From Kappaphycus alvarezii (Eukaryota; Rhodophyta; Florideophyceae; Gigartinales; Solieriaceae), in NCBI GenBank assembly GCA_002205965.3, contig NADL03000859.1, forward strand, positions 124,001-188,000: DNA of 64,000 bases. Reading direction: 5' to 3'. The notes under the pieces are model-generated. The model ran no database searches and was not told where the DNA came from. It saw nothing but the letters and a program-made list of their open reading frames with translations. Both the position numbers and the translations under genes were made by a program. Positions 21,685-32,855 of this stretch are shown one piece after another. Numbering within the stretch: the stretch's first letter is position 1; every line of letters starts with the position of its first letter.

Positions 21685-22653
21685 CTAGCCATCATGGAAA
21701 GTCCTCAAGATCTTCATTCTTTCTTTCAAACGGGCCACTAGTCGGGGTCCGGCTTTAGTATGCCGGAAGAGTTTCCCATTCCACAATGTAAAAGCCTTTT
21801 GATTCCTGCGTACCCAATTTCGGTGTTCAAGATCAACCTTTCTCATTTCTAGTCCATCGAGGAATTTGATCAGTCCGTGAATATTAGCTTCGTACTCGTT
21901 ATCGTTCGGCAAATGTAACCCGGAAACTCCGACGATGTCATCCAAAGCTTTTTCATTTGGAATCAGTGCGTCCCTCAAGCGGGATAGGTAATCGGCAGGC
22001 TGATTATTGCGTCCGGGTCTATACAAAATTTCAAACCGATATTCTGCGAAAATTTCGAGCCATCGGGCCAAGCGGTGATGTACATCCTTCTTTTGGAATG
22101 CTGTTTTAAGTGCCTGGTGATCAGTTATCAAGACAAATTTCTCGAGTGATAAAAGATATACGCGAAACTTTTCCAGCGCGAAGACGACAGCTAGCGCTTC
22201 TTTCTCGCAGACTGAGTATCTCCTTTCCGCATCATTCAGAGTTCGGCTTGCGAATTGAACAGGGTGTAGTCTTCCTGTTTTCATCTTTTTGGGACAAAAC
22301 GGCACCCAAAGACCGTTCTGAGGCATCTGTCTCCACAACGAATGGTCTCTTGAAATCTGGGTACATGAGAACTGGGGGACACATAGCTTATCTTTAAGCT
22401 CCTTAAATGCAGTTTCCATTTCCTTGTTCCAGTAAATTTTCCGTTCTTCGTAGTGCTGGCATGTAACGGTGCTGCAGTCTTGGCGAAATCTTTGATAAAT
22501 CTTCTGTAATATGAGGCCAGTCCTAAGAAGCTTCGGACCTCCGTCTTTGAAGCGGGCCTTGGTGCCAACTTTATTTTTTCGTTTTCTCTGGATCCACTCT
22601 AATTCCCTCTTGGTCGACGATATGACCGAGTAATTGGATAGAAGTTTTCGCAA
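21685..22653 (-). pseudogene. Element C RT connection and RNase H
   Basis: The frame carries RNase H motifs VQFASRTLNDAERRY, CEKEALAVVFALEKF, LITDHQALKTAF and QPADYLSRL. The start of the domain lies in a neighbouring frame (22568-22281: SFLGLASYYRRFIKDF, then DRC), so one indel occurs near 22330. Catalytic Glu and the TDH aspartate are present. After RNase H the sequence runs toward the integrase zinc module (RHTKAGPRLVA, LRTFHD). Confidence 0.85.
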
Positions 22654-22677
22654 AGAAGCATTTGCTCAACTTAATTT

Positions 22678-23290
22678 TCAAGCTATACTCCGATATCCTC
22701 TCCACAACTGTCTTGACGTGCGAGATGTGCTATCCAATGTTTCTGAGAATATGACGACATCATCGATATAGACTCTTGCGAATGGAAGTCCTTTCAAAAC
22801 CTCGTTCATCATTCTTTGGAATGTAGCTGGTGCATTCATGAGACCAAAAGGCATCACTTCGAACCTGAACGTACCGGCTTTGCTGGTAAAGGTTGTTTTT
22901 TCCTTACATTTTTCATCCAATGGAATCTGCCAATAGCCAGTGTAAAGGTCAATTGAGGTGAAATATCTTCCATCCTCAGGTCCTCGAGGATCTCCTCCAT
23001 GTTCGGAATCGGAAATCGATCGGGTATCATTCTCTGGTTCAGTTGTCGTTAATCGACGCAAAAACGCAGCTTTCCATCCTTATTTGGTGCGACCACAACT
23101 GGAAACGACCATGGGGATGAAACTGGTCGAATAATATCATTTTTCAGCATACTTGTAACATTTTCTGAGATAAATTGGTCATATTTTGGCGGTTGACGTC
23201 TAGGCTTGTGGTAATCGGTTGAGTGTCGGTAAGTTCGAACGAGTGAGTAACCGGTACACTTGCTTGTCTTAAATCTGAAACGCTCCATGC
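22678..23290 (-). pseudogene. Element C reverse transcriptase
   Basis: Two adjoining frames: 23288-23049 with SPWSFPVVVAPNKDGKLRFCVD, and 23061-22678 with YFTSIDLYTGYWQI, FEVMPFGLMNAPATFQRMM and ARVYIDDVVIFS. The catalytic YIDD is at 22759-22770. The three catalytic aspartates are preserved. The clade differs from A and B (YIDD and LMNAP wording) and matches D. Confidence 0.88.
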
Positions 23291-23599
23291 AATTACTTCG
23301 GAAGATGTTAACATGTCGGATATTTTCAGTGAGGCTGGGGCGGGAAGGTGCTGCACTTTTCCTTGGATTTCTGCCATTTGGCGCCCTTTTTCTTCTTGAT
23401 CCTCAACCTCAATATTTTGAAGGACCTCTTCCGTCGTGCTCACATCTTCATATATGGAATTCGACGTATTCTTATTTTCTTTGCAAAGATAATCTTCTTT
23501 CATGCTCCGAATTCTGTCCTTTGATTCGATATCATCGCAAAAAGAAACACATTCGGGTTTCAAACTTATCCTAGAATTACAGTCGTCATCTGTTTCAAA

Positions 23600-25495
23600 C
23601 CCGGAATCATAATCGTCCCATGCCATGTTCATTACCCCGAGGGTACCCTTTTCCACTTCCGAAAGTGTTAGTTGGTTCCGAATCTTCACTGTCATAGCTA
23701 GAAGTGAAATCTTCACTGTCCATTTCTTTTAAATCTTCAGGATGCGTGCTTTTGTCGAAATCCAGGGGCATCTTCACGGTTCTGCCGTCAATATTAACTG
23801 AAACCATTTGGTTCCAAGTCAATGCATGTTCCTAGTCTTTCCATTGTGGGGCAGCCAATGATTGCATCGAAAGGGAGATACGGCATGACAAGAAAGTCTA
23901 CATCAACTTTAGAGTCCCCAAAGAACACGGAAACCTTGTCAACAGTGCCCATGCATTTTGAGACGGTTCCATCCGCTACAGTTATTTTTCGAGTCGTTGG
24001 AGTAATTTCGAGACCTAGATCTGTCACCAAAGTTTCTGAAATGAGGTTTGGAACAGCACCCGAATCGAAGAGAGCTTGGGTTTTCATACCCAATACTTTG
24101 ACTGGTACCAGCTTAAGACGTCTTGGTGCTGTCGAGGCCGATTGAAGAAACAGTTTCTTACCCTTAGCGGACTTATTAGACCTGATAATTTTTTTGAGTT
24201 CTTTTCTCGCATCCTCTGCGTCGCCCCTCAAAAGTTGACCAAACGTGATCTCAGTTGGGGCAGATGCAAGCTCAGCCACCAAATTGTACCTCTTCACATA
24301 CTCTAGTACGTCCTTAGAGATACTCTTAACTTTCTTACTCTTTTTCGTCTTCTTGGCCGGAGTGACTCCCACTCCTGGAACAACTTGATCAGACCTCTTG
24401 GTTCGATGAGGTACAGGTTCTGGGATTCCATACTCTAGCCTAGGTTTCTTCGATAAAATGTTCCCTTCCACATACCTTTTTGTCACATTGACTTGACTAA
24501 TCTCTTCAGCGATGGATACGTTACCAGCATCCGTCAACCGTTGATCCCTCCTATTTTGTAAGATTTTCACCTCTGGTCCTGACTCACTCCTTGCTTCCGA
24601 TAAATTTGCTCTTCTGTTGTCTTTAGACCAGCAGTTACTTTCATGATGCCCATATCGACCGCACTTTGCACAACGAGTGTTTCTATATGGATTATCAGGA
24701 CACCTGTTTGCAAAGTGTCCAGGCTTGTGACAGTAAGAACAGACTTCTGCGGCTTTAGGGGCCCCAGACTGGTCCTTCTTAATGGTAAGAGTAAGGCTTT
24801 CCAACTGCGAGGTTATCATGTCAAGTCGATTATCGAATCGGGTTTCCAACCTTTCTTCCAAGTTTTTGACATCGCTCCTGACAGATTCTAATGCCGCTGC
24901 ACTAGTAGCCGGCCTTTGATAATTCTTTTCAGAATGTACGATAGACATCGATGTGCGGGTTTCCCTCGGTAACTCACTCAGTGACTGAAACGTCTCCGAA
25001 TTTTTGACAAATTCTACTATGTTACCCTTCAGTTCATCAAAAGTGTGAGGGCCCTTGATGAGGAGGAAATCGGAGAGCCGCTTATCCCCCATAGCCGCCT
25101 TACGCAGCATTCCGTACTTGGCTTGGGCGTTGAACCCACCCTTTTCATAAAGATCACACAAGTACACCAATGAGCTTAACAAATCGTCGAAGTTGAGCCG
25201 GGCCTCTATGGCGGTACGAATCATCTCATCTGGTTCTACCTCCTTAGCATACTCTTTCACAAGCCACTCACATACCTCACCGAAGTTACGCCCATTCCCG
25301 TTAAGAGACCACCCGTCGATAAACTTGGACTTATACTTGTGCTTTGCGTCACCATAAAGATAGGCGAAGATACTTGCGGCCTTCTCTTCATAGCCCTTCT
25401 CTCGCATCACAACGTTGACATATGTGTAAAAAAAACTCCTCAACAACTTCAGTCTTGCCCCCTGTGAACGTTATACGAGCAGCGTTGAGATCCAT
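23600..25495 (-). pseudogene. Element C gag-protease
   Basis: The natural start is probably the ATG at 25495-25493 (MDLNAARITFTGG), 90 bp inside the LTR. That frame meets the long gag frame across an 8-A run at 25428-25435 (8 T on the coding strand), where a one-base slip joins VVEEFF to YVNVVMREKG. The long frame then holds capsid sequence, two perfect CCHC knuckles (CSYCHKPGHFANRC and CAKCGRYGHHESNC), a linker with FGQLLRGDAED, and the protease motif ALFDSGAVPNLI with FDAIIGCPTME. The active site is DSG. An acidic linker (23716-23300) leads into RT. Confidence 0.85.
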
Positions 25496-25568
25496 GATTA
25501 CAGAAAAGAAATCCCCCCGAAGTGTTCCTTACTACTGCTCAACTCGAATACCTCGGGTGCAACCCCCT

Positions 25569-25582
25569 CCACAAGAGTACCA
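25569..25582 (-). other. Primer-binding site of element C
   Basis: On the minus strand TGGTACTCTTGTGG begins two bases after the 5' LTR. The same first nine bases, TGGTACTCT, follow the 5' LTR of element E. Confidence 0.7.
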
Positions 25583-25584
25583 AA

Positions 25585-26306
25585 TGATAGGGGTAAATCG
25601 GCGGGGGAAGAGATCCTCAGAACCAATTACCCTGAGAAGGAGGTGTTGCGAGCGACAAAAGTGCTACCGTGGTATTGTTGAACGAACAAAAGGGAGTGTA
25701 TATAGAAGAGAGTTGAGAAAGCTACAAGCGAGTATAAAAGGGGCAGGGTCTACCACCGACGCTCTGCGACCAGCTTAGGAAAAAGTTTTCTTGGGTCTGA
25801 AGTTGACTCTCAACTTCCTACTACTCGGGACTTGGCTTGAAGTTGTCTGCCAACTTGCTTCACCTCCACTAAAGGAAGCAGTTTTCTCGGCTTATATAGA
25901 CTTTTGGCTACCCCAAAAGTCTCAAACAAACATACTAATAACCATAAAAAGTATTCACGGTAATCGTGTGAACCAGAGAGACTATTAGAAGATATTTCCT
26001 CAAGGTAAATATCTAGGTGCCATACCCATGCCAGCCACCCATCGGCCAGGGGTGGGAATTGATGTGGCCATTATATAGACCTTTCACAGCTACTTGTAGT
26101 ATCACCCACAACCTGGAACTGTACTGACATCTACTATGACAGCGTGTCCTAAAATGAAAAAAACAACCGACGAATTTGCCACACTCACCCAAATTAAAAA
26201 TATCTTGCAAATTCAAAAACTGTAAAAATATCTTCCCAATTCCGATACTGAATACAATCATGGTCCTCATCTAGATTTTTTTTCGTGTGCGAATTTGCGC
26301 ACATCA
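25585..26306 (-). repeat. 5' LTR of element C
   Basis: TGATAGGGG to CACATCA on the plus strand, 722 bp. It is followed by the second AAGTG target copy at 26307-26311. A TATATAG motif near 25891 may be part of the core promoter. Confidence 0.95.
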
Positions 26307-26311
26307 AAGTG

Positions 26312-27320
26312 CATCCGAAGAGTTCGGACGTCAGGCTTGCAACCCTATCCGGAGCCCCGACCTCGGATTGAGCTTGAAGCTCCCTGTGCCTACAGTGAAG
26401 GCAGCCGTAGTGCTCGGAACGTCGACGGGCTAGGGACGGAGAGGTAGGTCGGTCGCATCGCAGTACGCATCGCCCCGGGAACCTCTATCGGTGTAGATGA
26501 GGTCTCCTCTTCTGCAATACATGCCGTAGGCTCATTTTCGAAGGACGGATTGATCTGCCCCCATTCCTGGCCCTATTTGTGAGCTCGCAGCCAGGTCGGA
26601 ACTTGACCGAATTCCGGTATGTTTGGAACAGTAACTGCGAGCATGCCAGTCGTACCAAAGAGCTACCCTCCATTGCGCCCACGCATGCGCGTCCAACCGA
26701 CATTCGGGTTACCCATGAGGCTCAAGACGGCCTCCTCATCCTCGGTTTGGAATGAATTTTTGGAGGCGATGGAATGTACTCCGACGCGACGAAAAAGTGA
26801 CAATATTCCTCCCGAAATCCGCATAAAGCGCCCCTTCGGTTCTTTACTCCCGCCAAAACTGTCCAAACATTCGAGCCGGAACCTCTAATCATTGTTGCGC
26901 GTGTAGAACTCGCAACCGACTCGCGCACAGAGGAGCAACGAGACCAACGCAAGCACCGCAATCTCGGAGACCAACTTACCCTCAATAATCGCCTTGACAG
27001 GAGTACAGTCCCCATCCAGCATTAACGCCCTTCCGTAATACGCCAAGACCGGAGGCATCGGTACGCAGAACTACACGAGGCATTTGATGTCAGTCCAATT
27101 ATCTGGAATCGGTGGATAGAAGCTAGACCGAAGACAGGCGGGGACCACAAAGAACTCGAAGCAGTTCAACATGAAAAAGACGCTGCCCTTCTGGCGCACC
27201 CGAGCTTCGGTAGGCATGTTCGTCCCGCCCCGCTGCGAAGGGTATGGTTGGAATGATGGGGGTGGTTTAAAGAAAAGGTTGTTGACTCGACAGTCCGAAA
27301 CACGTGGACGTGTTCCAATT
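26312..27320. other. Old sequence left of an LTR; probable eroded retroelement 3' part
   Basis: Short open stretches exist on the plus strand (for example 26882-27022 and 27080-27240) but no domain is recognised. The stretch ends in a strong polypurine tract, so it is probably the decayed 3' end of an LTR element. Confidence 0.35.
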
Positions 27321-27758
27321 TAAGGAGGGGGAGATTGTGGTATTATTGCGTCGATGGCAGAGTGTGATGAGAGATTTCGGTTATGGGATTGGGATTTAGC
27401 TAGGTGTAATCCGGGTTGCCGGTAATCACTAACTAGTGTAGTCGATAATATAATTTAGATAACTGTAATTGTGTTGATATTTATTAGCTTACTGAAGATA
27501 ATTATCTGGGGCCCAAAACCTCGGGGTCGGCCTGTATATAAGGCCATAGCCGACCCCACTTTCCTACAGTAAAGACAAGGCAATTTAACTTATGAACAAT
27601 TCCTTAACGGTGACCGTCCTCGGTTAGCCGTCGTTTACGCATAGGTTTCCCTCTCGTTGCTCCCGTTTTCTGTCGTTCCCACTGTTTACCGCTCGATCGC
27701 GCGTCTAGGACGGACTCCCCTCCACCCTGTGGGATATTCCGCGCCACTACCGACCATA
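27321..27758 (+). repeat. Polypurine tract and 3' LTR of an unnamed LTR element
   Basis: AAGGAGGGGGAGA at 27322-27334 is followed by TGTGGTATTATT at 27336. The LTR contains a TATA box (TATATAA, 27535-27541) within the loop of a perfect 9-bp inverted repeat: GGGGTCGGC at 27523-27531 and its complement at 27549-27557. The end near 27758 (GACCA) is a guess because no second copy is present. Confidence 0.5.
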
Positions 27759-27959
27759 TTTTTCAAATATTAAATCACCGCACATTTACCCTGTAGGTTG
27801 TAGGGAGGATTTACAGGGAAGCGGGAGAGGGGAAAGACGCCGACGTATCTTGCGGCGGGAGGTCCGATTCCATAGGGTGGACCCATCCCATGGTGGGTAG
27901 GGGCGGCGTTAGACCGACTGGCCTCTTGGCTAATGGAGGGGCTCCTCCATACCTTCCGT

Positions 27960-29204
27960 GCCAGCAATTAACGGCTGCATGGAGACGGGTGAGGCGGACT
28001 CCTTACACTTCGTCGCCGCGGAGGCAACGGTGGGAGGAAGAACCGCCGTAGGCGCCGGCGATTAGTTGGGTACCATGAGTAACTCAGACGCCGGGGCTTC
28101 TTTAGGCACGGGAAAAAGGCGTTTTGACGCCGACGGGGAAGAGCCTGGGGACTGGAGTGTGACATCAAGATTGTTTAGAGGGGCAGAGCGGGAAAAGACA
28201 AGGGGGCGGAGGAATTGCCCCCGTTAGGGCGTTTTGGGGGTTGTGATGGGCCGGGTGGGGCTGGGTTGGGTTTGGTCGGGGCAGGCACGATGGGCTTAAC
28301 AGGGTTCTCGGGCGGTGTGTGGGCAGCCGTGCGGATGGGATTCCCGCCGGTCGGGTGGTGCGCCTTAGCAATGTGGCGGGCATCGTGGTGGAGGGAGACC
28401 GCTAATGCGTTGCGGACGTGGGGGGAAACTAACGAACGCAGCTTGGGGCTGACCACGCGAGCAGCCTCACGTTGAAGGCGGGTGACGACACCCTGGGCGG
28501 CGGAGAGATCCAATGCGGAGTATTTTCGGGTCTACGCGAGCGGCGTTAGCTGAAGGTCTGTGTATATCAGACGGAGGTAGGCGAGGACGTTGAACACGTC
28601 CAGACGGGCCGGGGCGGAAAAGTAGAGGTAGAGCCAGTTTCCGACGTGTGGGACTAGGATGAAGGGGGTCAAGGTGGTCTTGAAGAGGGCGGTGGCCGAG
28701 CAGATCTTGCGGCAGACCGCGTCGGAGGAGGGGAAGGAGTAAGTAGAGGACAGAGCGAATCCGACATGAAGGAGGTCAGGGGTAGGTGGGGAATGGGTTC
28801 ATGCTCACCCGTGCGGGGGTCGAAGCGGCTGGGTTTGTCGGTGACGGTGGCGAGAAGGGCGCGGGCACCGGTAAGGTCGGCCGAGGAAAAATCTTCCGGA
28901 TGTCCAATCACATGGCGCGCCTTCGGTCGATTCAATAATCCCTGGCCGATGGCGGGATCAAGGGTCGGGAGCTGCTCCGAGGGTAACGGACGCAGTGTTG
29001 AGGGGGTGGACAGGCGGGGTGGCAGGCGGGAAGCGACAACCGCATACGGGGCGCTCATCCAAGAGGAAGAAGTTTGCGCGGTCCATACCAGCGGAGAGGG
29101 CGGCGGCGCGGGAGACGGCGCGGGCGCGGTGGTCGCAGGGAGGTGGGGAATTTTTGAGAGTTTGGGGAATGGGGAGGCATGATGATACGGTTAATGATTT
29201 TTGA
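27960..29204 (-). pseudogene. GC-rich degenerate coding region, unrecognised
   Basis: The minus strand shows three overlapping coding-like pieces: 29058-28669 (Pro-rich, SRFDPRTGEHEPIPHLPL), a hydrophobic stretch about 28690-28550 in another frame (FKTTLTPFILVPHVGNWLYL, then YFSAPARLDVFNVLAYLRLI, ending in TAG), and 28513-28175 (Ala/Arg-rich start, then a Pro-rich tail). Together they could be one eroded protein of about 300 residues with two breaks, similar in composition to ORF1 proteins of retroelements. No domain is identified. GC content is clearly higher than in the flanks. Confidence 0.35.
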
Positions 29205-29254
29205 AAAAATGGGCTCTATAATCTGATTAGCTCTCCTCGCAACTTCACATTTAA

Positions 29255-29480
29255 GTCCTGGTGACCTAGTGGTTAAGTGTAAGCAGCTCCTGATGAAGTG
29301 GTAGCGGGTTCAAATCAGCAGGGATCACTTACAAAAAGTTCCCTCCCTGACATAAGGGTTGACGTCAGTCATGTCGGGTGCGTTATGGTAGCCCTTCTTC
29401 CGATTCTTGCTTTGCGGTGGTTGTCTTGTCTAGGTCCTTATGGCGATACGGACTTAAAATTGTAAGTCCTAATAAAAGGA
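29255..29480 (+). repeat. Candidate tRNA-derived SINE
   Basis: The head has a pol III A box (TGACCTAGTGG, 29262-29272) and, 34 bp further, a B box (GGTTCAAATCA, 29307-29317), the layout of a tRNA gene. The acceptor halves (TCCTGGT and GCAGGGA) pair only with wobbles and a mismatch, and the T arm does not fold properly, so it is not a working tRNA. An unrelated body of about 150 bp follows, ending near an A-rich stretch (CCTAATAAAAGG, 29468-29479). Confidence 0.45.
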
Positions 29481-29623
29481 TATGGGGGTAGCAGAGGAAA
29501 CCTGGCAATCACAGCGGAAGGATGCCCACAACACACACACGAAGTTGATTGAGAAATGAACTTATTGCTCTATTTTTCTTTTTTTTACTCAAAAAAGAGA
29601 AATTTTAATGGAAAATAAAGATA

Positions 29624-30096
29624 CTACTTGCGTTCCCTGACTGTGAGTCGATACTGAGCCCCATTCTGATTGCTGACGAGGTCTTGTTCACTGAAAACCT
29701 CAATATTGCAATCCTCGCACTTGTACTCCTTGCCTGTACGGCGGATGTGACGGTGGGAACGGAGGTGCTCGAAGTACTGAACGCAATCGGAGCATGTGAC
29801 TTGAAAATGACGACAATGGAATGGAGAGAACTTCAGATTCTTTTTCATCCGCGGCCTTTTTGAGGGCATAGACTTGCGGATTCGATTGTTTACCACCCTT
29901 TGAATAGAAAAAGAGGCGGCGTCTGGCAGCACTTGAAGCCTTCTCGGAGGAGCGCTTGAACTTTTCGGTGGCCTTGATGTGTTCGGGACGGTCGGACGTG
30001 ACGGCTTCCTTGGGACCGGGGGCAAGGATCAAAGACCGGTCGATGCGGGTAGGGCAAACGATCAAAAAGGGGCGCGAGGCTCCGCAACAGTAACAA
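29624..30096 (-). CDS. Small Cys-rich ORF, possible zinc-finger protein, one frameshift
   Basis: Two overlapping minus-strand frames seem to form one product. The upstream frame (30065-29830) is basic (KATEKFKRSSEKASSAARR). The downstream frame (to 29624) contains FHCRHFQVTCSDC, YFEHLRSHRHIRR, then YKCEDCNIEVFSEQ. The first C2H2-like unit has compressed spacing (CX2C, then H/H after nine residues) and the second lacks its histidines. It could be a decayed host gene or part of a transposon. Function is not assigned. Confidence 0.35.
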
Positions 30097-30099
30097 GGG

Positions 30100-31030
30100 G
30101 AAGTGCTCTTGTAACTGAAAGTGCTCGGGGTAAGAAGAGATCTTGGCCAGGAAAATAAGTCGGTGTTGGTTTCTCAGGCTTCTAATGGCTGTGCAGAGCG
30201 AAGTCGGCGAGCGGGGTCCTCGGGATTGATGAGCGAGGCGGAGTCTTGGGATCTTCTCCGTCGCAGATCGTACGAATGTCGTTGTGGGCGGGGAGCGAAA
30301 GCTGGAAAAGTCTTCTTAGTATTATTCTGACAACGAAAGAGGTCGGCCCTTTGAATCTCTGTTGCACGACACTGGGGGTTTCTGCGTAAGGGTCAGAATG
30401 AACAACACAAGGTTAGTCTCTGTTTGCAATAGGGCAGCTGAGATAAATCTAGTAGAGATTTTATCCCAACTGGCGGATTGGAAAAACGAACAATGAGGCA
30501 AAACTGACTTGCGATGCTACCACGACGTGGGGTGTTAAGCGCAAAAGAGCAAATCTATGTAGAACTGTGGTTGATACTTTGGTTGAGACTGGCTGGGTTA
30601 AGCCGCCCGCTCCAAACCATGGGTTATACAGAACTAGAGATAGCTACATATTAAAGGAAAATGCAGTCTAAAAGTAGTGAATGCAAATTATTTTTTGCCG
30701 TAAAACAGCCCTGACGGTATCGTAGGTAGCGCTTTCAAAATTGTATTCGGCACGAGTGACATACTCTGATAAGATTTTAGAAGTACATTGGTCCAGTTCG
30801 CATGGATTAGCAAGGCAACTTTTGATTGGTAAAGAAATGATATAATATCCCAGTATGCAACTTGCCCGGAACTATTCCAAGTGTACCGATGGGGTCGAGC
30901 TCTGTGTTTAGAACTGTAAGGAAAATCTCATGACAGCAAAGTGCGTAGTAGTCCTGGTTGTAAGGTTATCAGTGGTTTGAATCTACAGTACAGTAGATGC
31001 AGTGAATTTGTGTAAAGCTGCAAGGCCTGT
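30100..31030. other. Stretch without recognisable gene
   Basis: No motif-bearing ORF, RNA gene or repeat boundary was recognised on either strand. Confidence 0.4.
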
Positions 31031-31219
31031 GAAGTAAAAAAAACAGCCTCGCTCGGCGAATAATGAAGTTAAGAAGGAGGTAAAAGAGGAGGTGGACCGC
31101 TCGGCTCTATTGGCCTCGAAGCTGGACCATCTCGATGAGAAGAATCAGTAGGAGCTGGCGAATATTCTCAGGGATACGAATGTCATTGCTTCGGGCACTC
31201 TCGATCTCGAGCCTGCTCA

Positions 31220-32004
31220 TGTACCGGCGGTACGAGTTGACGAACGAGACTCCGATACATTCGAGAGACTGCCGAATGCCGCCGAGGCATAAAGAAGTCG
31301 CAAAGAAAGAAGTGAAGGAATTATTGGACGCAGGAATCATTACGCTGTAAAGGTCCGCCTGGTCCATTTCGGTAGCGATAGCCACGAAGAAAGACGACAG
31401 GCCCCAGTTCTGTGTCGACTTTCGTCAGTTGAACAGAGTGATGAAGCCAGATCGCTGGGCGTTACCGAAAATAGAGGAAAATTTCGAAGAACTCTCTGGC
31501 GCAGAGTTTTTCACAACATTGGACCTTTACATAGGATACTGCCAGCTTAGGTCGTCCGAAATTTGCACGGAAAAAACTAAGTTATTCTATCGACACGGAA
31601 CGCACAAATTCGAGGCAATGCCGTTTGCACTCATGAACGCTCCGTAGACGTTTCAAAGGATGATGGCCGCGGTCCTTCGCGGCTTACCGTTCGCTATGGC
31701 TTATTTGGAAGACGTTTTAGTCTTCTCAGAGACGTTGGAGGAACACATAGCTCATTGCAAAGCGGTGTTCAGGAGGATAAAAGAATCTAAGCTTAAGCCA
31801 AAGGTAACCAAGTGCAGCTTTTCTCAGGCCGAAGTGAAGTTGCTTGGTCACATAGTTAATTCAAGCAGTGTGAAAGTGGATCCCAACAAGGTTATATTAA
31901 AGATAGTTTGGAAACTCCGGTGCGGGAAACGTGAACGAGCTCAGGAGTTTTCTAGGTTTCGCAGGGTACTATTGACGGTTCATAAGGAGTTTCCGAAAAC
32001 TTAG
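31220..32004 (+). pseudogene. Element D reverse transcriptase
   Basis: The order is KEVKELLDAGIITL, ATKKDDRPQFCVDFRQLN, FFTTLDLYIGYCQL, FEAMPFALMNAP, a TAG, TFQRMMAAVLRGL and MAYLEDVLVFSETL. The catalytic pair is YLED near 31701-31712: the first Asp of YxDD is replaced by Glu, which should inactivate the enzyme. The TAG near 31645 falls at the Ala of NAPATFQ. Frame is otherwise kept to LGHIVNSSSVKVDPNKV. Confidence 0.85.
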
Positions 32005-32044
32005 CAGAGTTACACGCGGCGATGTCTTTCGAGAAGGCTTTCGA

Positions 32045-32630
32045 ATGAACTGTGGAGATGAAAGGGACTTTCTGAAGGAGAACATTAATATCCCTCCAGT
32101 TTTGGCGGTTTCGGATTTCAATTCGCCGTTCTTAGCGGAAATCGATGCCTCTTCGGCAGCCCTTAGGGTGGTTTTCTCGCAGAAAAAAGAAGATCGGAAA
32201 GTAAATCCCATTCAGTTCGCTTCGCGAACGATGACGTGCCAGGAGCGTTGCTAATACACAAGCAAACGAGAATCCCTTGCCGTGGTTTTCACTTTTAATG
32301 AAGTCCCGAGTGTACTTTCTGTCTGATAAGCCTTTCGTCGTCTATACGGACAATCAAGCACTTCAAACCGCGTTTAAGAGGAAAGATGTTCACGGACAGT
32401 TGGAAAAGTGGATGAACTTGATGCTGGAATACGAATTCGACATAAAGTTTTGTCCGGGCCTGGCGAATAGGGCAGCCGATTATCTCTTGCGAAGACCTAA
32501 CAAGAATGAGGAAAGAGGAAACGATGAGAACATAACAGAAGGATTGGTAGCGACAGTGGATTGGGCAGAATCAAAGTTGAACAGCTTGGAACTGCACTTG
32601 CTAGACGTAGCACGGTTTCTAGCCGGATAA
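32045..32630 (+). pseudogene. Element D RNase H
   Basis: LAEIDASSAALRVVFSQK, NPIQFASRTMTCQERC and, after a TAA and a frameshift near 32254-32277, VYTDNQALQTAFKRKDVH and NRAADYLLRRP. The motif order is that of element C. The catalytic Asp of the TDN motif is present. Confidence 0.8.
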
Positions 32631-32855
32631 ATTGTTCGGGAACCCGACTCAAAGAAGAAGGTCACAGTCAGACGGAATGGTAAGGGTTTCAATGCTCTGT
32701 AATGGCACCATCTTTCTTTGCGAGAGGGACGGATTCCGTGTAAGGCCTTTGATTGGTCAAAGCTCAGAGATAATGGCCACATTTCAGATAATGCTGGACT
32801 CTAGGACGTCAGTTTGACGAAAAAGTTCGTGAGAGACCGATTCTGATGGCCTAGG

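Larger units (their letters stand above)
18790..26311 (-). mobile_element. Element C: complete Ty3/gypsy retrotransposon with 5-bp target duplication
   Basis: LTRs of 722 bp each (18795-19516 and 25585-26306) differ at about four positions, so the insertion is young. The 5-bp target duplication AAGTG is exact at 18790-18794 and 26307-26311. On the minus strand the order is gag with two zinc knuckles, protease, RT, RNase H, integrase, then a long extra region behind the integrase that encodes an unknown duplicated domain instead of a chromodomain. Despite the young LTRs several frameshifts are present, so either the copy was mobilised in trans, or recoding or sequence errors explain some of them. 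A solo LTR of the same family is at 52653-53381. Confidence 0.95.

Noticed and set aside
27960-29204. Plus-strand Gly-rich frames (28215-28475, 28766-29182)
   Set aside because: Their composition is explained by the reverse of Pro/Arg-rich minus-strand coding sequence.
29255-29330. Functional tRNA gene
   Set aside because: A and B boxes are present but acceptor and T stems do not pair properly and no clear anticodon arm forms.
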